Shown piece by piece: positions 25,984 to 33,787 of a stretch of 45,693 nt of DNA (within the stretch, counting starts at the first letter, position 1; each line of letters starts with the position of its first letter). Origin of the DNA: a virus. The stretch is taken from positions 1 to 45,693 of the IMG/VR virus record IMGVR_UViG_3300046170_000199. One strand, written 5' to 3'. The notes under the pieces are model-generated. The model searched no databases. It worked only from the letters and a program-made list of their open reading frames with translations, and was not told the DNA's origin. The position numbers and the translations under genes were made by a program.

Positions 25984-26522
25984 ACTGCACTCATAAAACT
26001 GGGGACTGGTCTATCAGTCCATACTGCAAAACCTTTCTTGTAGTTTGCATAGTATTTATGGTATGCAGAGATAGAGTCATTTTGAACTTTGACATCTTCA
26101 GGCATACACTGGGGTGGTTCTGAATAAGAACCTAGTGTAATGTTATTAGGTATCTGATTAAGTAAGTCTCTGAGTTTTGTATCAGTCAAGTGTACTTTAT
26201 CATAACGATAAGTGTATTCGTCACATAGTGCAGTAAACATATCGTATGCATACTGATACTGGATTGCATTCTCTCTGACCCAACGTGTAGAAGGGTGGTT
26301 GATGTGTGATGCTTTGTATAGAACACCATCCATGTTAGAGTTGTCTAGTCTCCATCTTTGAATCCTACGACCACTGGATGCATCGGTATATTGTTTACCA
26401 TCTAACATACGATGAGCAGTAGATAACATTTGTGCATACTCGATAATCATCTTAACGACATGTTTGTCACAATGCATTTCTGCAGATTGTACTGGGTCTT
26501 TGTGTAAGTAAAATAAATTCAT
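25980..26522 (-). CDS. Conserved phage protein of unknown function (HCDKHVVK motif)
   Basis: A 180-residue protein starting M-N-L-F-Y-L-H-K-D-P, with E-M-H-C-D-K-H-V-V-K-M-I-I-E-Y-A-Q (about 15-31) and N-H-P-S-T-R-W-V-R-E-N (about 75-85). I recall this family in marine phages without a known function. The conserved His and Cys suggest a metal or active site. It is coupled to both neighbours by ATGA overlaps. Confidence 0.65.
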   Translation of the reverse strand: MNLFYLHKDPVQSAEMHCDKHVVKMIIEYAQMLSTAHRMLDGKQYTDASSGRRIQRWRLDNSNMDGVLYKASHINHPSTRWVRENAIQYQYAYDMFTALCDEYTYRYDKVHLTDTKLRDLLNQIPNNITLGSYSEPPQCMPEDVKVQNDSISAYHKYYANYKKGFAVWTDRPVPSFMSAV

Positions 26523-26803
26523 AGTTGTTTAATCTCCGATAAGAACTCTTCGACATTCTTCCACGTCAAGTGTCCGATAACATCATCAGTTATACCACTA
26601 GTATAACACAACTCACCTGTGCTGTCTATAGAGTAATCTAAAACTGCAAGTTCCCATAAACCATTCTGTCCACCATAACTTCCGTCATGTTTAACAACAC
26701 TAGCACCATAGTTATTTGGGAATGCATATTTGTGTTGCACTCCATTCATAACGTAACTTGTATCCTTAAGATACTCTCTAAATTTTTCTACTGTATCATA
26801 CAT
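26519..26803 (-). CDS. Hypothetical protein
   Basis: A 94-residue protein with an N-terminal helix (M-Y-D-T-V-E-K-F-R-E-Y-L) and a Gly/Tyr-rich centre (H-D-G-S-Y-G-G-Q-N-G-L-W-E). A GGAG Shine-Dalgarno precedes the start. It overlaps the next gene by four bases. No recognised family. Confidence 0.55.
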   Translation of the reverse strand: MYDTVEKFREYLKDTSYVMNGVQHKYAFPNNYGASVVKHDGSYGGQNGLWELAVLDYSIDSTGELCYTSGITDDVIGHLTWKNVEEFLSEIKQL

Positions 26804-26812
26804 AATTTTCTC

Positions 26813-27328
26813 CTACTTATAAAATATGTGGTCTGTTATTCTAACAGTCTCGTTTAATGAATCTGCCCAATATGGGGTTACACTTATTGCATGGTAGTGT
26901 GTTGCACCTTCAGTGATATCACCGTATGCACCTTGCACTACATTCCTTGCAATGTTAAGTGAAGATAACCACGTTGGACTATCCACTGGGTCGTCTGACT
27001 TACCGTCACAAAACCAACTGAATTGACACATGTTTCTCACTGGAACTTCTTTACCTTTCCAGTTTGTTTTCCACTTTGCTTGATACACTACACCACATGC
27101 AGTTGTTGGATAGTTAGGATGTTGCATTCTATTCAACACTACTTGTGTCACTGCAACTTTACCTGCAAGTGGTTGATTACCTGCTTCAAAATAAATATTT
27201 TGTGCAAGACAATAAATTTCATTGTTTGCATCTGAAGCTTGCACCTTCATTGTCAATGCACCAGTTAGAAAACCTAGTGTTGCACCTAATACCAAATAAT
27301 AGTATCTCATTTTTAACTCAGCTCTCAT
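26813..27328 (-). CDS. SleB-type cell wall hydrolase (endolysin) with membrane anchor/signal
   Basis: A 171-residue lysin candidate. A hydrophobic N-terminal segment (Y-L-V-L-G-A-T-L-G-F-L-T-G-A-L, about 11-25) followed by V-Q-A-S-D looks like a signal-anchor or cleavable signal. Then comes the Hydrolase_2/SleB core: I-Y-F-E-A-G-N-Q-P-L-A-G-K with Glu48 as the likely catalytic residue, V-V-L-N-R-M, and C-Q-F-S-W-F-C-D-G-K. This family cuts peptidoglycan. The start overlaps the upstream small membrane protein (ATGA at 27325-27328), consistent with a lysis cassette using the Sec/SAR route. Confidence 0.82.
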   Translation of the reverse strand: MRAELKMRYYYLVLGATLGFLTGALTMKVQASDANNEIYCLAQNIYFEAGNQPLAGKVAVTQVVLNRMQHPNYPTTACGVVYQAKWKTNWKGKEVPVRNMCQFSWFCDGKSDDPVDSPTWLSSLNIARNVVQGAYGDITEGATHYHAISVTPYWADSLNETVRITDHIFYK

Positions 27329-27474
27329 GTGTTATCTCCGTCTTGATATTTTACATCATCCTTATTAAACACCTTTCTCTCCCATGGGAAAGGTTTGTTT
27401 AAATGTAATCCTACAAATACCATACTAAACATAATAACACATAACAGTGTCCCTCCTAAGAATCCTAGTTCCAT
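27325..27474 (-). CDS. Small single-span membrane protein next to the endolysin
   Basis: Starting at 27474 gives 49 residues: M-E-L-G-F-L-G-G-T-L-L-C-V-I-M-F-S-M-V-F-V-G as one membrane span and a charged tail ending D-G-D-N-T. I prefer this ATG to one at 27507 because it follows the upstream stop by one base. It is coupled to the SleB gene. It could be a spanin- or holin-like lysis partner, by position only. Confidence 0.55.
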   Translation of the reverse strand: MELGFLGGTLLCVIMFSMVFVGLHLNKPFPWERKVFNKDDVKYQDGDNT

Positions 27475-27475
27475 A

Positions 27476-27679
27476 TTAATACCCACTCGTTGTGTGAGCA
27501 TATGCATCGGGACAATTCACGATACCACATATGCATACACCTTCGACTTCCTCTTCAACAGGAGCAAAGTCCATAGGGTTGGTTGTTCCATACTGAGCAA
27601 GATTCAATACATCTTCTGCATTCAACTTACCACCTGTTTGTTGTGCAAGTAGTTTTGCACTTTCTAAATTAAGCGACAT
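27476..27679 (-). CDS. Small protein with C-terminal CxCxxxxxC motif
   Basis: The ATG at 27679 is chosen because GGAG lies six bases before it; upstream ATGs at 27691 and 27703 overlap more of the previous gene. The 67-residue product starts M-S-L-N-L-E-S-A-K-L-L-A and ends C-I-C-G-I-V-N-C-P-D-A, a possible metal-binding end. Function unknown. Confidence 0.5.
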   Translation of the reverse strand: MSLNLESAKLLAQQTGGKLNAEDVLNLAQYGTTNPMDFAPVEEEVEGVCICGIVNCPDAYAHTTSGY

Positions 27680-28058
27680 TTCTTTCTCCATTATAATTTT
27701 CACCGTTTCTATTAAAGTTGTCGAGTATCATATCAACAACATCTGTTGCATTGTAGGATGTTCCACCCACATGCCATCTGTAATCTTCAGTAGGAATTCT
27801 ACCGTCCTTCCAGTTGTAAATTGTTACAGTCTCATACTCCCAATCATCATAATCAATCTCATCGATGTTGTTTGCATCATACCATTTTGAATCTATAACC
27901 CACTCACAATTAACTTTGTCATTAGGGTTGGCACTAGTGAAGGTTGGTGGCCCTAACACTGCACATAACCTATCGTAGGTTGTAATCTTGTATCCCTTTA
28001 GGGATGTACCACCCGATGTCATATCGGGACTTAGAACTTCGTAATCTTTTATTATCAT
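27669..28058 (-). CDS. Hypothetical acidic protein
   Basis: A 129-residue protein, M-I-I-K-D-Y-E-V-L-S-P-D at its start, rich in Asp, Asn and Tyr, with C-E-W-V-I-D-S-K-W-Y and T-V-T-I-Y-N-W-K-D-G (about 79-88). I think related proteins occur in other marine phages near small early genes, with no known function. It overlaps the following gene by 11 bases and sits one base from the preceding stop. Confidence 0.55.
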   Translation of the reverse strand: MIIKDYEVLSPDMTSGGTSLKGYKITTYDRLCAVLGPPTFTSANPNDKVNCEWVIDSKWYDANNIDEIDYDDWEYETVTIYNWKDGRIPTEDYRWHVGGTSYNATDVVDMILDNFNRNGENYNGERNVA

Positions 28059-28059
28059 A

Positions 28060-28464
28060 TTATGCTACCTCTAAATTATTTTGTCTTTTTTGTTCATTCT
28101 TTATTTCGGAAATAAGGTCTTCTTCCGTACCTCTCCATGTTGGATGGTCGGGAGTATTGAAAGGTGAATCAATCACTTCAATATTAGTGATGTAATCAAA
28201 CGAACCATTCAGTCCGTTATATCTGTTGACGTGTTTCATAACAAGAGCAGCAACAGATGCCTCCGTAAGAGAAGGTGAATTGTAATAAGAGTGTTCACCC
28301 TCACCAAATGCATCTTCCTCAAAGACCAGTTTGTCCACATGGAATCCAACAGTATACTGGGAGCCACCTTTGAACTTGTGAAAGTTGTCTCCATACTCTT
28401 CAAGATTTTGTGTATCAATTACATACCATCTTGCAGTTCCATCTTTGATTCTATCTAAACTCAT
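28060..28464 (-). CDS. Hypothetical protein, first gene of an early operon
   Basis: A 134-residue acidic protein (M-S-L-D-R-I-K-D-G-T-A-R-W). It has a good AAGGAGATA ribosome site and follows the early promoter at 28492-28521 by 27 bases, so it heads the leftward unit that runs on into the lysis and exonuclease genes. A central E-A-S-V-A-A-L-V-M-K-H-V helix is visible; no known domain. Confidence 0.6.
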   Translation of the reverse strand: MSLDRIKDGTARWYVIDTQNLEEYGDNFHKFKGGSQYTVGFHVDKLVFEEDAFGEGEHSYYNSPSLTEASVAALVMKHVNRYNGLNGSFDYITNIEVIDSPFNTPDHPTWRGTEEDLISEIKNEQKRQNNLEVA

Positions 28465-28491
28465 ATTATCTCCTTTTTATATTATACACAT

Positions 28492-28521
28492 AGTGTAACA
28501 AAAAGTAGGGGGCATTGTCAA
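28492..28521 (-). promoter_or_regulatory. Sigma70-type early promoter, TTGACA-18-TACACT
   Basis: TTGACA (28521-28516) and TACACT (28497-28492) are separated by 18 bases. The spacer ATGCCCCCTACTTTTTGT resembles those at 29184, 29598 and 43956. The -35 box lies in the loop of a terminator hairpin (28499-28528). Confidence 0.8.
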
Positions 28522-28528
28522 CCCCTAC
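28499..28528 (-). terminator. Rho-independent terminator overlapping the next promoter
   Basis: GTAGGGG and CCCCTAC form a 7-bp stem with a 10-base loop, followed by TTTTTG on the minus strand. It begins in the stop codon region of the 133-residue gene. The loop carries the TTGACA of the early promoter, so transcription stops and restarts within 30 bases. Confidence 0.7.
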
Positions 28529-28926
28529 CCTCTTAAGTAATCTGGCCCATATAATCTCATTGAATGAGGTGGTATATCATACCCATCAAATAAGTTTCCT
28601 CTTGGTTGATTGATAGCAGGAGTTTTCCATCCTGCAGACTTTAGGACATCACCACTTTCAAACTTAACATTACCTTTGGTAAACTCTAAGATGTTAATGA
28701 ATCCCCAACAAGATGCTGGTCGACCATTCTCTACTGAATAAACACGAATGTATTTCTTTCCAATTGAAAAGTCGTGGGTTGTTTCACCACGAGTGTGTTC
28801 CCATTTCTCATGCATTGCAGTAGTCAAGTCTTCACATAGTTTCTCAACTGCAGTACATAGTTTGTCTGCTTTTTCTAATGCATCTTGTTCTGCATTCACT
28901 TCATTTACTAGTTCTTTTAATTTCAT
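28525..28926 (-). CDS. Hypothetical protein
   Basis: A 133-residue protein with a helical N-terminus (L-V-N-E-V-N-A-E-Q-D-A-L-E-K-A-D-K-L) and a C-terminal beta part containing K-Y-I-R-V-Y-S-V-E-N-G-R-P-A-S-C-W-G-F-I-N. The start overlaps the upstream coiled-coil gene by four bases (28923-28926). A terminator follows immediately. Function unknown. Confidence 0.6.
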   Translation of the reverse strand: MKLKELVNEVNAEQDALEKADKLCTAVEKLCEDLTTAMHEKWEHTRGETTHDFSIGKKYIRVYSVENGRPASCWGFINILEFTKGNVKFESGDVLKSAGWKTPAINQPRGNLFDGYDIPPHSMRLYGPDYLRG

Positions 28927-29174
28927 ATTGTCTCCTTTAGAAATTTGGTTAGTTTATTTTGTTTTCTGATTAGTTGTTGTTCTGTAGTCTTAAGTTCTTT
29001 TTGTGTTCTTAAGATACAAACACTAGAAGACCAGTCTTCACCCACACTGGTTTCAGATTTCATTTCTTCTAGTCTTTCTTTCTCTGACCTTATCTGACTC
29101 TGTAAGCAATGTATATCAGTCTCTAGGTTGATTCGTTTGATTCTTAGTTCTTGTTGTTTATCTTGTTTTGTCAT
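28923..29174 (-). CDS. Coiled-coil protein from a near-leaderless early message
   Basis: Starting at 29174 gives 83 residues (M-T-K-Q-D-K-Q-Q-E-L-R-I-K-R). A longer frame from 29213 would run through the promoter and is rejected. The sequence is heptad-like and charged throughout (E-T-D-I-H-C-L-Q-S-Q-I-R-S-E-K-E). The -10 box TATACT ends nine bases before this ATG and there is no Shine-Dalgarno, so translation is probably leaderless. Function unknown. Confidence 0.6.
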   Translation of the reverse strand: MTKQDKQQELRIKRINLETDIHCLQSQIRSEKERLEEMKSETSVGEDWSSSVCILRTQKELKTTEQQLIRKQNKLTKFLKETI

Positions 29175-29183
29175 TATATACAT

Positions 29184-29213
29184 AGTATACAAAAAAGTGG
29201 TGGGCATTGTCAA
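29184..29213 (-). promoter_or_regulatory. Sigma70-type early promoter, TTGACA-18-TATACT
   Basis: TTGACA (29213-29208), an 18-base spacer ATGCCCACCACTTTTTTG and TATACT (29189-29184). Downstream ATGTATATAATGACAAA closely resembles the sequence after the 43737 promoter. Confidence 0.85.
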
Positions 29214-29225
29214 GGCTTTGGTAAA

Positions 29226-29301
29226 ATAAAAAAGAGGGATGGGAACTCAAACAAACATCGTGTTTGAAATTGTAGATTTTGTTTCTATCGTTCCCTGTCC
29301 C
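29226..29301 (-). terminator. Large terminator hairpin after the 82-residue gene
   Basis: On the minus strand GGGACAGGGAAC (29301-29290) pairs with GTTCCCATCCC (29246-29236), 10 pairs with a small internal loop, and the loop holds a further AAACA-CGA-TGTTT hairpin. A T-run follows (29233-29228). It may terminate or be the 3' end of a small RNA. Confidence 0.65.
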
Positions 29302-29320
29302 GTCTCCGAGTCTTGCAACC

Positions 29321-29569
29321 CTAAACTTTTGAATCCAAATCCTTTGCTAGGTATTTGAGTACTGCTTTCCTTTCCATTGGGGATAAGTCTTTATGTGATT
29401 TGAACTTACTCCATGTAGTTCCAAAGGAAACAAACTTGTTCCCTGCAGTTACGGCTGCATTCCATAGTTCTAAAGATTCCTCATCCTTACCGTTGTATAG
29501 TTCATTGTTTTCACATAGTGTAATTAGTTTTCTTCCTAAGTTCACATATGCTTGTTCTTGTAAATTCAC
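29321..29569 (-). CDS. Small hypothetical early protein
   Basis: An 82-residue, helical protein (M-N-L-Q-E-Q-A-Y-V-N-L-G-R-K-L) with S-F-G-T-T-W-S-K-F-K in the middle. It has a strong AAAGGAG site and its own early promoter at 29598-29627, and ends before a strong terminator, making a one-gene early unit. No family recognised; single-gene early units often encode host-takeover proteins, but that is inference. Confidence 0.6.
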   Translation of the reverse strand: MNLQEQAYVNLGRKLITLCENNELYNGKDEESLELWNAAVTAGNKFVSFGTTWSKFKSHKDLSPMERKAVLKYLAKDLDSKV

Positions 29570-29597
29570 AATTTTCTCCTTTGTTGTTTAAGAGTCT

Positions 29598-29627
29598 ATT
29601 GTACAAAAAAGTGGAGGGGATTGTAAA
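29598..29627 (-). promoter_or_regulatory. Sigma70-type early promoter, TTTACA-18-TACAAT
   Basis: TTTACA (29627-29622), 18-base spacer ATCCCCTCCACTTTTTTG and TACAAT (29603-29598). The spacer is almost identical to that of the 43956 promoter. Confidence 0.8.
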
Positions 29628-29633
29628 GGGGTT

Positions 29634-29883
29634 TTATAAACTATCTTGTAATGAGTTTAATTCTTCTATTTTCTTTTGTAGGATTGCAGTTCTATTCGGC
29701 CAATAGATATAATCCTTATCCTGAATCTCTCATTAGGTTTTCTAATAAGGGTCTGATAAAGTTATCCATCTTATTGACTACTTCCGTTGCAGAAGTAGTC
29801 TTCTCTATTATCTTTGTGTCAACGGATGCAAGTTCATCTGCATCCATCGCTGTAAAACCGAAGTCGTTGTATTCTATACTCAT
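29634..29883 (-). CDS. Conserved small phage protein (IYWPNR), frame broken near its middle
   Basis: The ATG at 29883 opens M-S-I-E-Y-N-D-F-G-F-T-A, and the zero frame stops at 29716. A +1 move between about 29717 and 29730 joins it to K-D-Y-I-Y-W-P-N-R-T and a helical end, stopping at 29634 (82 residues). Marine T4-like phages carry a small conserved protein with exactly this order (F-G-F-T-A ... K-D-Y-I-x-W-P-N-R). Removing one T in GATTCAGG restores it. An upstream start at 29955 overlaps the SDR gene and is unlikely. Confidence 0.7.
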
Positions 29884-29887
29884 AGTA

Positions 29888-30469
29888 TTATTTAGTAAAC
29901 CTATCCATGTCTCTAAGTGTTTCTTTATCACTCTGAACACTTTGGTAGTTTGCATGTGCTTGTAGTGTCACGTCTGCAATCTCATAGTCGGGATAGGACG
30001 TAATCAGTTTGTAGATAAGTCCAGCAACGTCTTGGTGTTTGACACTAGGTAGATTCTCATCGTTGAGAAGACCTAAATTGATTGTGGTCATTTTATATCT
30101 CTTCTTAGAATTGTATTGTAGATTGTTTGCAAGGTGATTGAGTTGTGCTTTCTCACTTGCATACATATAACCTTTTGATATGTTTGGTTGACTTGCACGA
30201 CTGGAGATATTGATAATGTATTTTGTCTTCTCACCTTCCCATGCTTCATGAGCAATTGATAGAATCTTTGCTTGGTCTTCATGTGCAAGATTGATTAGAA
30301 CATCAGCAGGTTCATAACCACCGAATACCCAACAGTTTCTTCCATTCATTGTAATGTCTTCACATCTGATTGGGTCTACTCTAAAGGTGTTCCCTATATG
30401 TGGTGTTGCTTCTAGTGTGTCTTTAATTATCTTTGCAAGACCACTACTTCCTGTTATTGCTACTCTCAT
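29888..30469 (-). CDS. Short SDR/epimerase-like NAD(P)-binding protein
   Basis: A 193-residue protein starting M-R-V-A-I-T-G-S-S-G-L-A, a shortened Rossmann glycine motif. N-I-S-S-R-A-S (about 91-97) and Y-M-Y-A-S-E-K-A (about 105-112) match the Ser and Y-x-x-x-K elements of short-chain dehydrogenases. It is shorter than usual (about 250). It is the last of a run with the 2OG oxygenase and radical SAM genes, starting after a three-base gap. The substrate is unknown; a sugar or peptide modification pathway is possible. Confidence 0.65.
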   Translation of the reverse strand: MRVAITGSSGLAKIIKDTLEATPHIGNTFRVDPIRCEDITMNGRNCWVFGGYEPADVLINLAHEDQAKILSIAHEAWEGEKTKYIINISSRASQPNISKGYMYASEKAQLNHLANNLQYNSKKRYKMTTINLGLLNDENLPSVKHQDVAGLIYKLITSYPDYEIADVTLQAHANYQSVQSDKETLRDMDRFTK

Positions 30470-30472
30470 AAT

Positions 30473-31015
30473 TTACCAAGTCCTTTTTGAATCCTCGATG
30501 TGATAATCTTCCATCCAGTTAATATTAATGTTCACTCTAATGTTTTCATCTGTACAACCAACAGCACGATGTCTCTGATTTCCTTCAAACAAAATTAAAG
30601 AGTTTTCAATTGATTCAAGTTTTGTCCCATCATCAAATTCTGTATATCCATTGTTAGTGTTTATACCTAGAATTGCTGTATGATGTGGATAATCTAAATC
30701 TATATGATAACTACTCTTAGGGTAATTATCTTCACCCACTCTCACTTGTCTAGGATAACAATTTATCTTAATACGAATAAGTTTAGACATAGGTAGTCTA
30801 CTTATAATTGGAATACCTACCTTCTCTAGTAAAGGAACATCACATTGTTTTCTCTCGGCATGAAATACATCCCCACTGAAATGAAACCCACATGTATCTG
30901 CACCATCAGTTAATGCATTTCTATATGACCACATCATATCTCCTTCCATTAGGAAAGACTGTATGTCGGAAAATACATCCCTAGGTAAAAAATTATTTAT
31001 TCTTTGATGATTCAT
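30473..31015 (-). CDS. 2OG-Fe(II) oxygenase
   Basis: A 180-residue protein with the oxygenase triad in a cupin-like C-terminal half: H-I-D (His104, Asp106), N-Q-R-H-R (His149) and N-I-R-V-N (Arg160 for 2-oxoglutarate). R-I-K-I-N-C-Y-P-R (about 81-89) gives the strand before the first motif. Related hydroxylases are common in marine T4-like phages. It overlaps the radical SAM gene by 23 bases, so the two are coupled and may act on one target. A good TAAGGAG site precedes it. Confidence 0.72.
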   Translation of the reverse strand: MNHQRINNFLPRDVFSDIQSFLMEGDMMWSYRNALTDGADTCGFHFSGDVFHAERKQCDVPLLEKVGIPIISRLPMSKLIRIKINCYPRQVRVGEDNYPKSSYHIDLDYPHHTAILGINTNNGYTEFDDGTKLESIENSLILFEGNQRHRAVGCTDENIRVNININWMEDYHIEDSKRTW

Positions 31016-31916
31016 AATACTCCTTAACTATATCAAACGATGGTTTGCCAAACAGTGAACCATCTACACTACACTTATTACACGGGGACATACTTCTATC
31101 TCCCTTCATAAGTTTCTTTCTAATCTTATTCATAGGTTTAGAGAACCACACATCATGTAAAGACATGGATAACAAATTACCTACGACATGTTCTCTGCCC
31201 CAATCATTGGAACAGAACAATACATCACCATTCCAATCTACAAACATTTTATAGAAAGGGTAATGGCATGGTTTACCTTTTAGGTTTTCTACAGTGTCGT
31301 CTTCAACACCAACCCAGTCAACGACACCACTTCTATTATTTAGTATGAGTCCATGCTTCTCAAAATCACCCCAGTGCATTCTGTATCTGTATCTATCTTC
31401 ATGCACTCTTGCATCTGCCATCATAGTGTCGAAGTGTTCCATCTGATGTATACCATCGTAAAGATTGATATACAACAAATCCAATCCACTCTTGTACAAT
31501 CCGTTAGTGTAATCTATATCTAACTTATCTCCATTAGTGTTACACTCTAGTGTTGCATAAGGTAAGTTATATCTAAACACCTTTACAATTTCTCTAAAGT
31601 TAGGATTCAGTAAGTTCTCACCAAACCCACTAAAGGATATCTTACCTCTGAATTGATTCTCTGCAAGTTCCTCAGCAATCGTTGTTGCACCTTTAACTGT
31701 TAAGTGTAAGTTTCTGTTGGGAAATACTTTAGGGTCATGTCGTGGGCAAAACACACATGTTCTATTACAGAGTTCTGTTGTGTTTATCTCTACAGTGAGA
31801 ATAGAGTCCAGTGGACTACGACCCTTTACATTATCCCAGTGTTTCTTTTCTTGTTCTCTACGATGTTCTAAGAAGTCATATTGGTCTACTGCAGTGATTG
31901 GAATATTACGAGACAT
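30993..31916 (-). CDS. Radical SAM protein with SPASM-like C-terminal cluster domain
   Basis: The start at 31916 (M-S-R-N-I-P-I-T-A-V) is preferred; an ATG four codons earlier is possible. Motif C-N-R-T-C-V-F-C (Cys54, 58, 61 counted from the earlier ATG) binds the 4Fe-4S cluster, followed by F-S-G-F-G-E (about 99-104) and C-N-T-N-G. The C-terminal domain has Cys221, C-S-N-D-W (Cys239) and C-N-K-C (Cys283, 286), as in SPASM peptide-modifying or small-molecule enzymes. Length about 307. It is coupled to the oxygenase. No precursor peptide is obvious nearby. Confidence 0.85.
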   Translation of the reverse strand: MSRNIPITAVDQYDFLEHRREQEKKHWDNVKGRSPLDSILTVEINTTELCNRTCVFCPRHDPKVFPNRNLHLTVKGATTIAEELAENQFRGKISFSGFGENLLNPNFREIVKVFRYNLPYATLECNTNGDKLDIDYTNGLYKSGLDLLYINLYDGIHQMEHFDTMMADARVHEDRYRYRMHWGDFEKHGLILNNRSGVVDWVGVEDDTVENLKGKPCHYPFYKMFVDWNGDVLFCSNDWGREHVVGNLLSMSLHDVWFSKPMNKIRKKLMKGDRSMSPCNKCSVDGSLFGKPSFDIVKEYYESSKNK

Positions 31917-32355
31917 TACAAACCACATGACGTTCTATTTTTTCTGTTGCTCTGACTAAAGAATAAGTAATGTTATCTCCTACATTAAAATTTTCTGCAA
32001 AGTATTTTGGAACACAAATAAATCTACTATCATCATGCATATCTAGTTCTTTTGATTTAGGGAATCCTTTTGGTTTATATAAGTATGACTTTAGTATGAT
32101 ACTTTCTGTTGAGTCGTGTTTCATGTCATGGCATGAAAAGAAAAGGGTATGACCTTTTTTTGAAAGATGTACTTCATTAATGTCATACTGAAATCCTAAA
32201 CGGATTGAGTACTCAACTGGAAAATCAAATCGTAAGACATCTTCAGTGATGTCTTTCAGTTCTTCCTCGTGTAATGCTGAAACTTCTTCAAGTCTAAGTT
32301 CTCTAACAATAGATTCCTTAGAAGTATCCGCCGTCTCTCCTATCCTCGTTACCAT
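31906..32355 (-). CDS. Hypothetical protein
   Basis: A 149-residue protein, acidic in the first third (E-E-V-S-A-L-H-E-E-E-L-K-D-I-T-E-D-V) and beta-type after that (H-T-L-F-F-S-C-H-D-M-K-H-D). It overlaps the acidic protein upstream by 38 bases and the radical SAM start downstream by 11, so a later start is possible but none is convincing. No family recognised. Confidence 0.5.
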   Translation of the reverse strand: MVTRIGETADTSKESIVRELRLEEVSALHEEELKDITEDVLRFDFPVEYSIRLGFQYDINEVHLSKKGHTLFFSCHDMKHDSTESIILKSYLYKPKGFPKSKELDMHDDSRFICVPKYFAENFNVGDNITYSLVRATEKIERHVVCNVS

Positions 32356-33787
32356 TGTCTAAGTCTTCCTCTGTTGAACTTACAAATTCGTTTCCTTCAG
32401 TTAATGATTCAATCAATGCATTTGCTTGTGATTCATATGTATCAATCATTACAGACTTAGTATCAGTAGGGTTTACTGAAAAACTTAGTTTCTCTGCAGA
32501 CTTTTCTATTTGTGCTTTAGTCATTTTTTCTAAATCATTACGATTAGGAATTACAACTTCTTCAAACTCTTCTTCTGCTTCTAAATCTTCATAGTTCTCT
32601 ATGGTTTTGATTTGGTCTTGTTTAATTACAACATCATTCTCACCAAGTACTGGTTGTTCATATCCAACATCAAGTGTAGGCTCTTCTATTACAGGTTCAT
32701 CTACTTCAGCAAATGATTGATTGAATTGTTCTTCATCAATCAAGTCTTGTTCGAATTGGTCTAATACATCTACCTCATCAACTTTTGCTTTTATGTTAGG
32801 AGTGTTTCCTACTATTCCTGTAATGTTAGGTGCATTACCTCCAGTCACAAAAGGTGGTGGTGTAGGTGCAACTTCATTTACTATTGTTGGTGGAACTTCA
32901 TCTGTTAAATCCATTTCGTCTGCATCTGCAACTTCGTTAACTCTCTCTACTTCATCTAAGAATGCTTCTGTTGATTCACCACTGATGATTGCATCTTCGT
33001 TAACTGGTTCTACTGGAAGTTCTATTGTTTGTGTCACTTCATCTTCAACAAACTCTGAGAATGATTTCTTTACCTCATCAACTTTCTCTACGAAGTCTTC
33101 GTCTGTTGAGATGGGTGCTATTGTTGTCTCTACCTTAGTATGAGATTGTGGTGTGTCCAAAGGGATATAAGGTTCTTGTGTTGGTTCAGTAACAGGATTC
33201 AACATCCTTGCCATTTTAAATGCACTACTCGTTGTTTTCGGTGCAGGAGTTGGTGCAGGTGTGTCTGCAATGATTTGGTCAACTCTCTGTTGTTCTGTTT
33301 CAGTTAGAGGTGTTGTAGACTCTCCACTTGGTAAACCAATAACTCCGTCTCCATCTAAGTCAATTGAAAGTCCTGCTTTTGCAAGTGCCTCTTCCATAAC
33401 CTTAAGTCTGTCTTGAGTTCTTTTACGAAGTAATCTTTCGTCTGCAGTCTTAACTCTTTCTGCCTCCATTGCTTTTGCAATGTCTTCTTGTTGTTTAATG
33501 ATTTCTTCTTGTTGAAGAACTTGCATTCTCTCTTGTGCCATTTTCATTGCACCATTGTAGTCGATGATACCTTTGTTGACCTCTTCTCTAATAGTGATGA
33601 TTGCATCTAACTCTTCAATTTTAAACATACCTTTTTCAAGACCACGAGTCACCGTAGCAAGTGTTGCTTGTGCTGTTGCAGGTTTAAGTGGAATGGAATA
33701 GTTTTCCATTCTTTGTGCTAGTAGTTCTAACTCGGTAGGTTGTACCTGTTCGGTTTCGAATGTGTTGGGGTTATCAGTTGTTGCCAT
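32318..33787 (-). CDS. Large acidic, disordered protein with a Ca-loop and SAP-like helix pair
   Basis: A 489-residue protein. Residues 60-135 are a charged coiled coil. D-L-D-G-D-G-V-I-G (143-151) is an EF-hand-like calcium loop. Residues 150-410 are Pro/Glu/Asp/Val-rich and probably disordered. N-D-L-E-K-M-T-K-A-Q-I-E (about 415-430) resembles a SAP/HeH nucleic-acid-binding helix pair. A GATAAATA late box lies five bases before the ATG, so it is probably late and virion-related. Proteins like this occur in marine phages as unassigned structural or scaffold-like proteins. Function not known. Confidence 0.65.
   Translation of the reverse strand: MATTDNPNTFETEQVQPTELELLAQRMENYSIPLKPATAQATLATVTRGLEKGMFKIEELDAIITIREEVNKGIIDYNGAMKMAQERMQVLQQEEIIKQQEDIAKAMEAERVKTADERLLRKRTQDRLKVMEEALAKAGLSIDLDGDGVIGLPSGESTTPLTETEQQRVDQIIADTPAPTPAPKTTSSAFKMARMLNPVTEPTQEPYIPLDTPQSHTKVETTIAPISTDEDFVEKVDEVKKSFSEFVEDEVTQTIELPVEPVNEDAIISGESTEAFLDEVERVNEVADADEMDLTDEVPPTIVNEVAPTPPPFVTGGNAPNITGIVGNTPNIKAKVDEVDVLDQFEQDLIDEEQFNQSFAEVDEPVIEEPTLDVGYEQPVLGENDVVIKQDQIKTIENYEDLEAEEEFEEVVIPNRNDLEKMTKAQIEKSAEKLSFSVNPTDTKSVMIDTYESQANALIESLTEGNEFVSSTEEDLDNGNEDRRDGGYF

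Noticed and set aside
28923-29213. Longer start for the coiled-coil gene at 29213
   Set aside because: The added codons are the early promoter itself.
29215-29320. Possible tRNA or coding gap
   Set aside because: The stems form a single long terminator-type hairpin with a T-run.
29716-29955. Longer start for the IYWPNR protein at 29955
   Set aside because: It would overlap most of the SDR gene's 3' end; the ATG at 29883 matches the family start.
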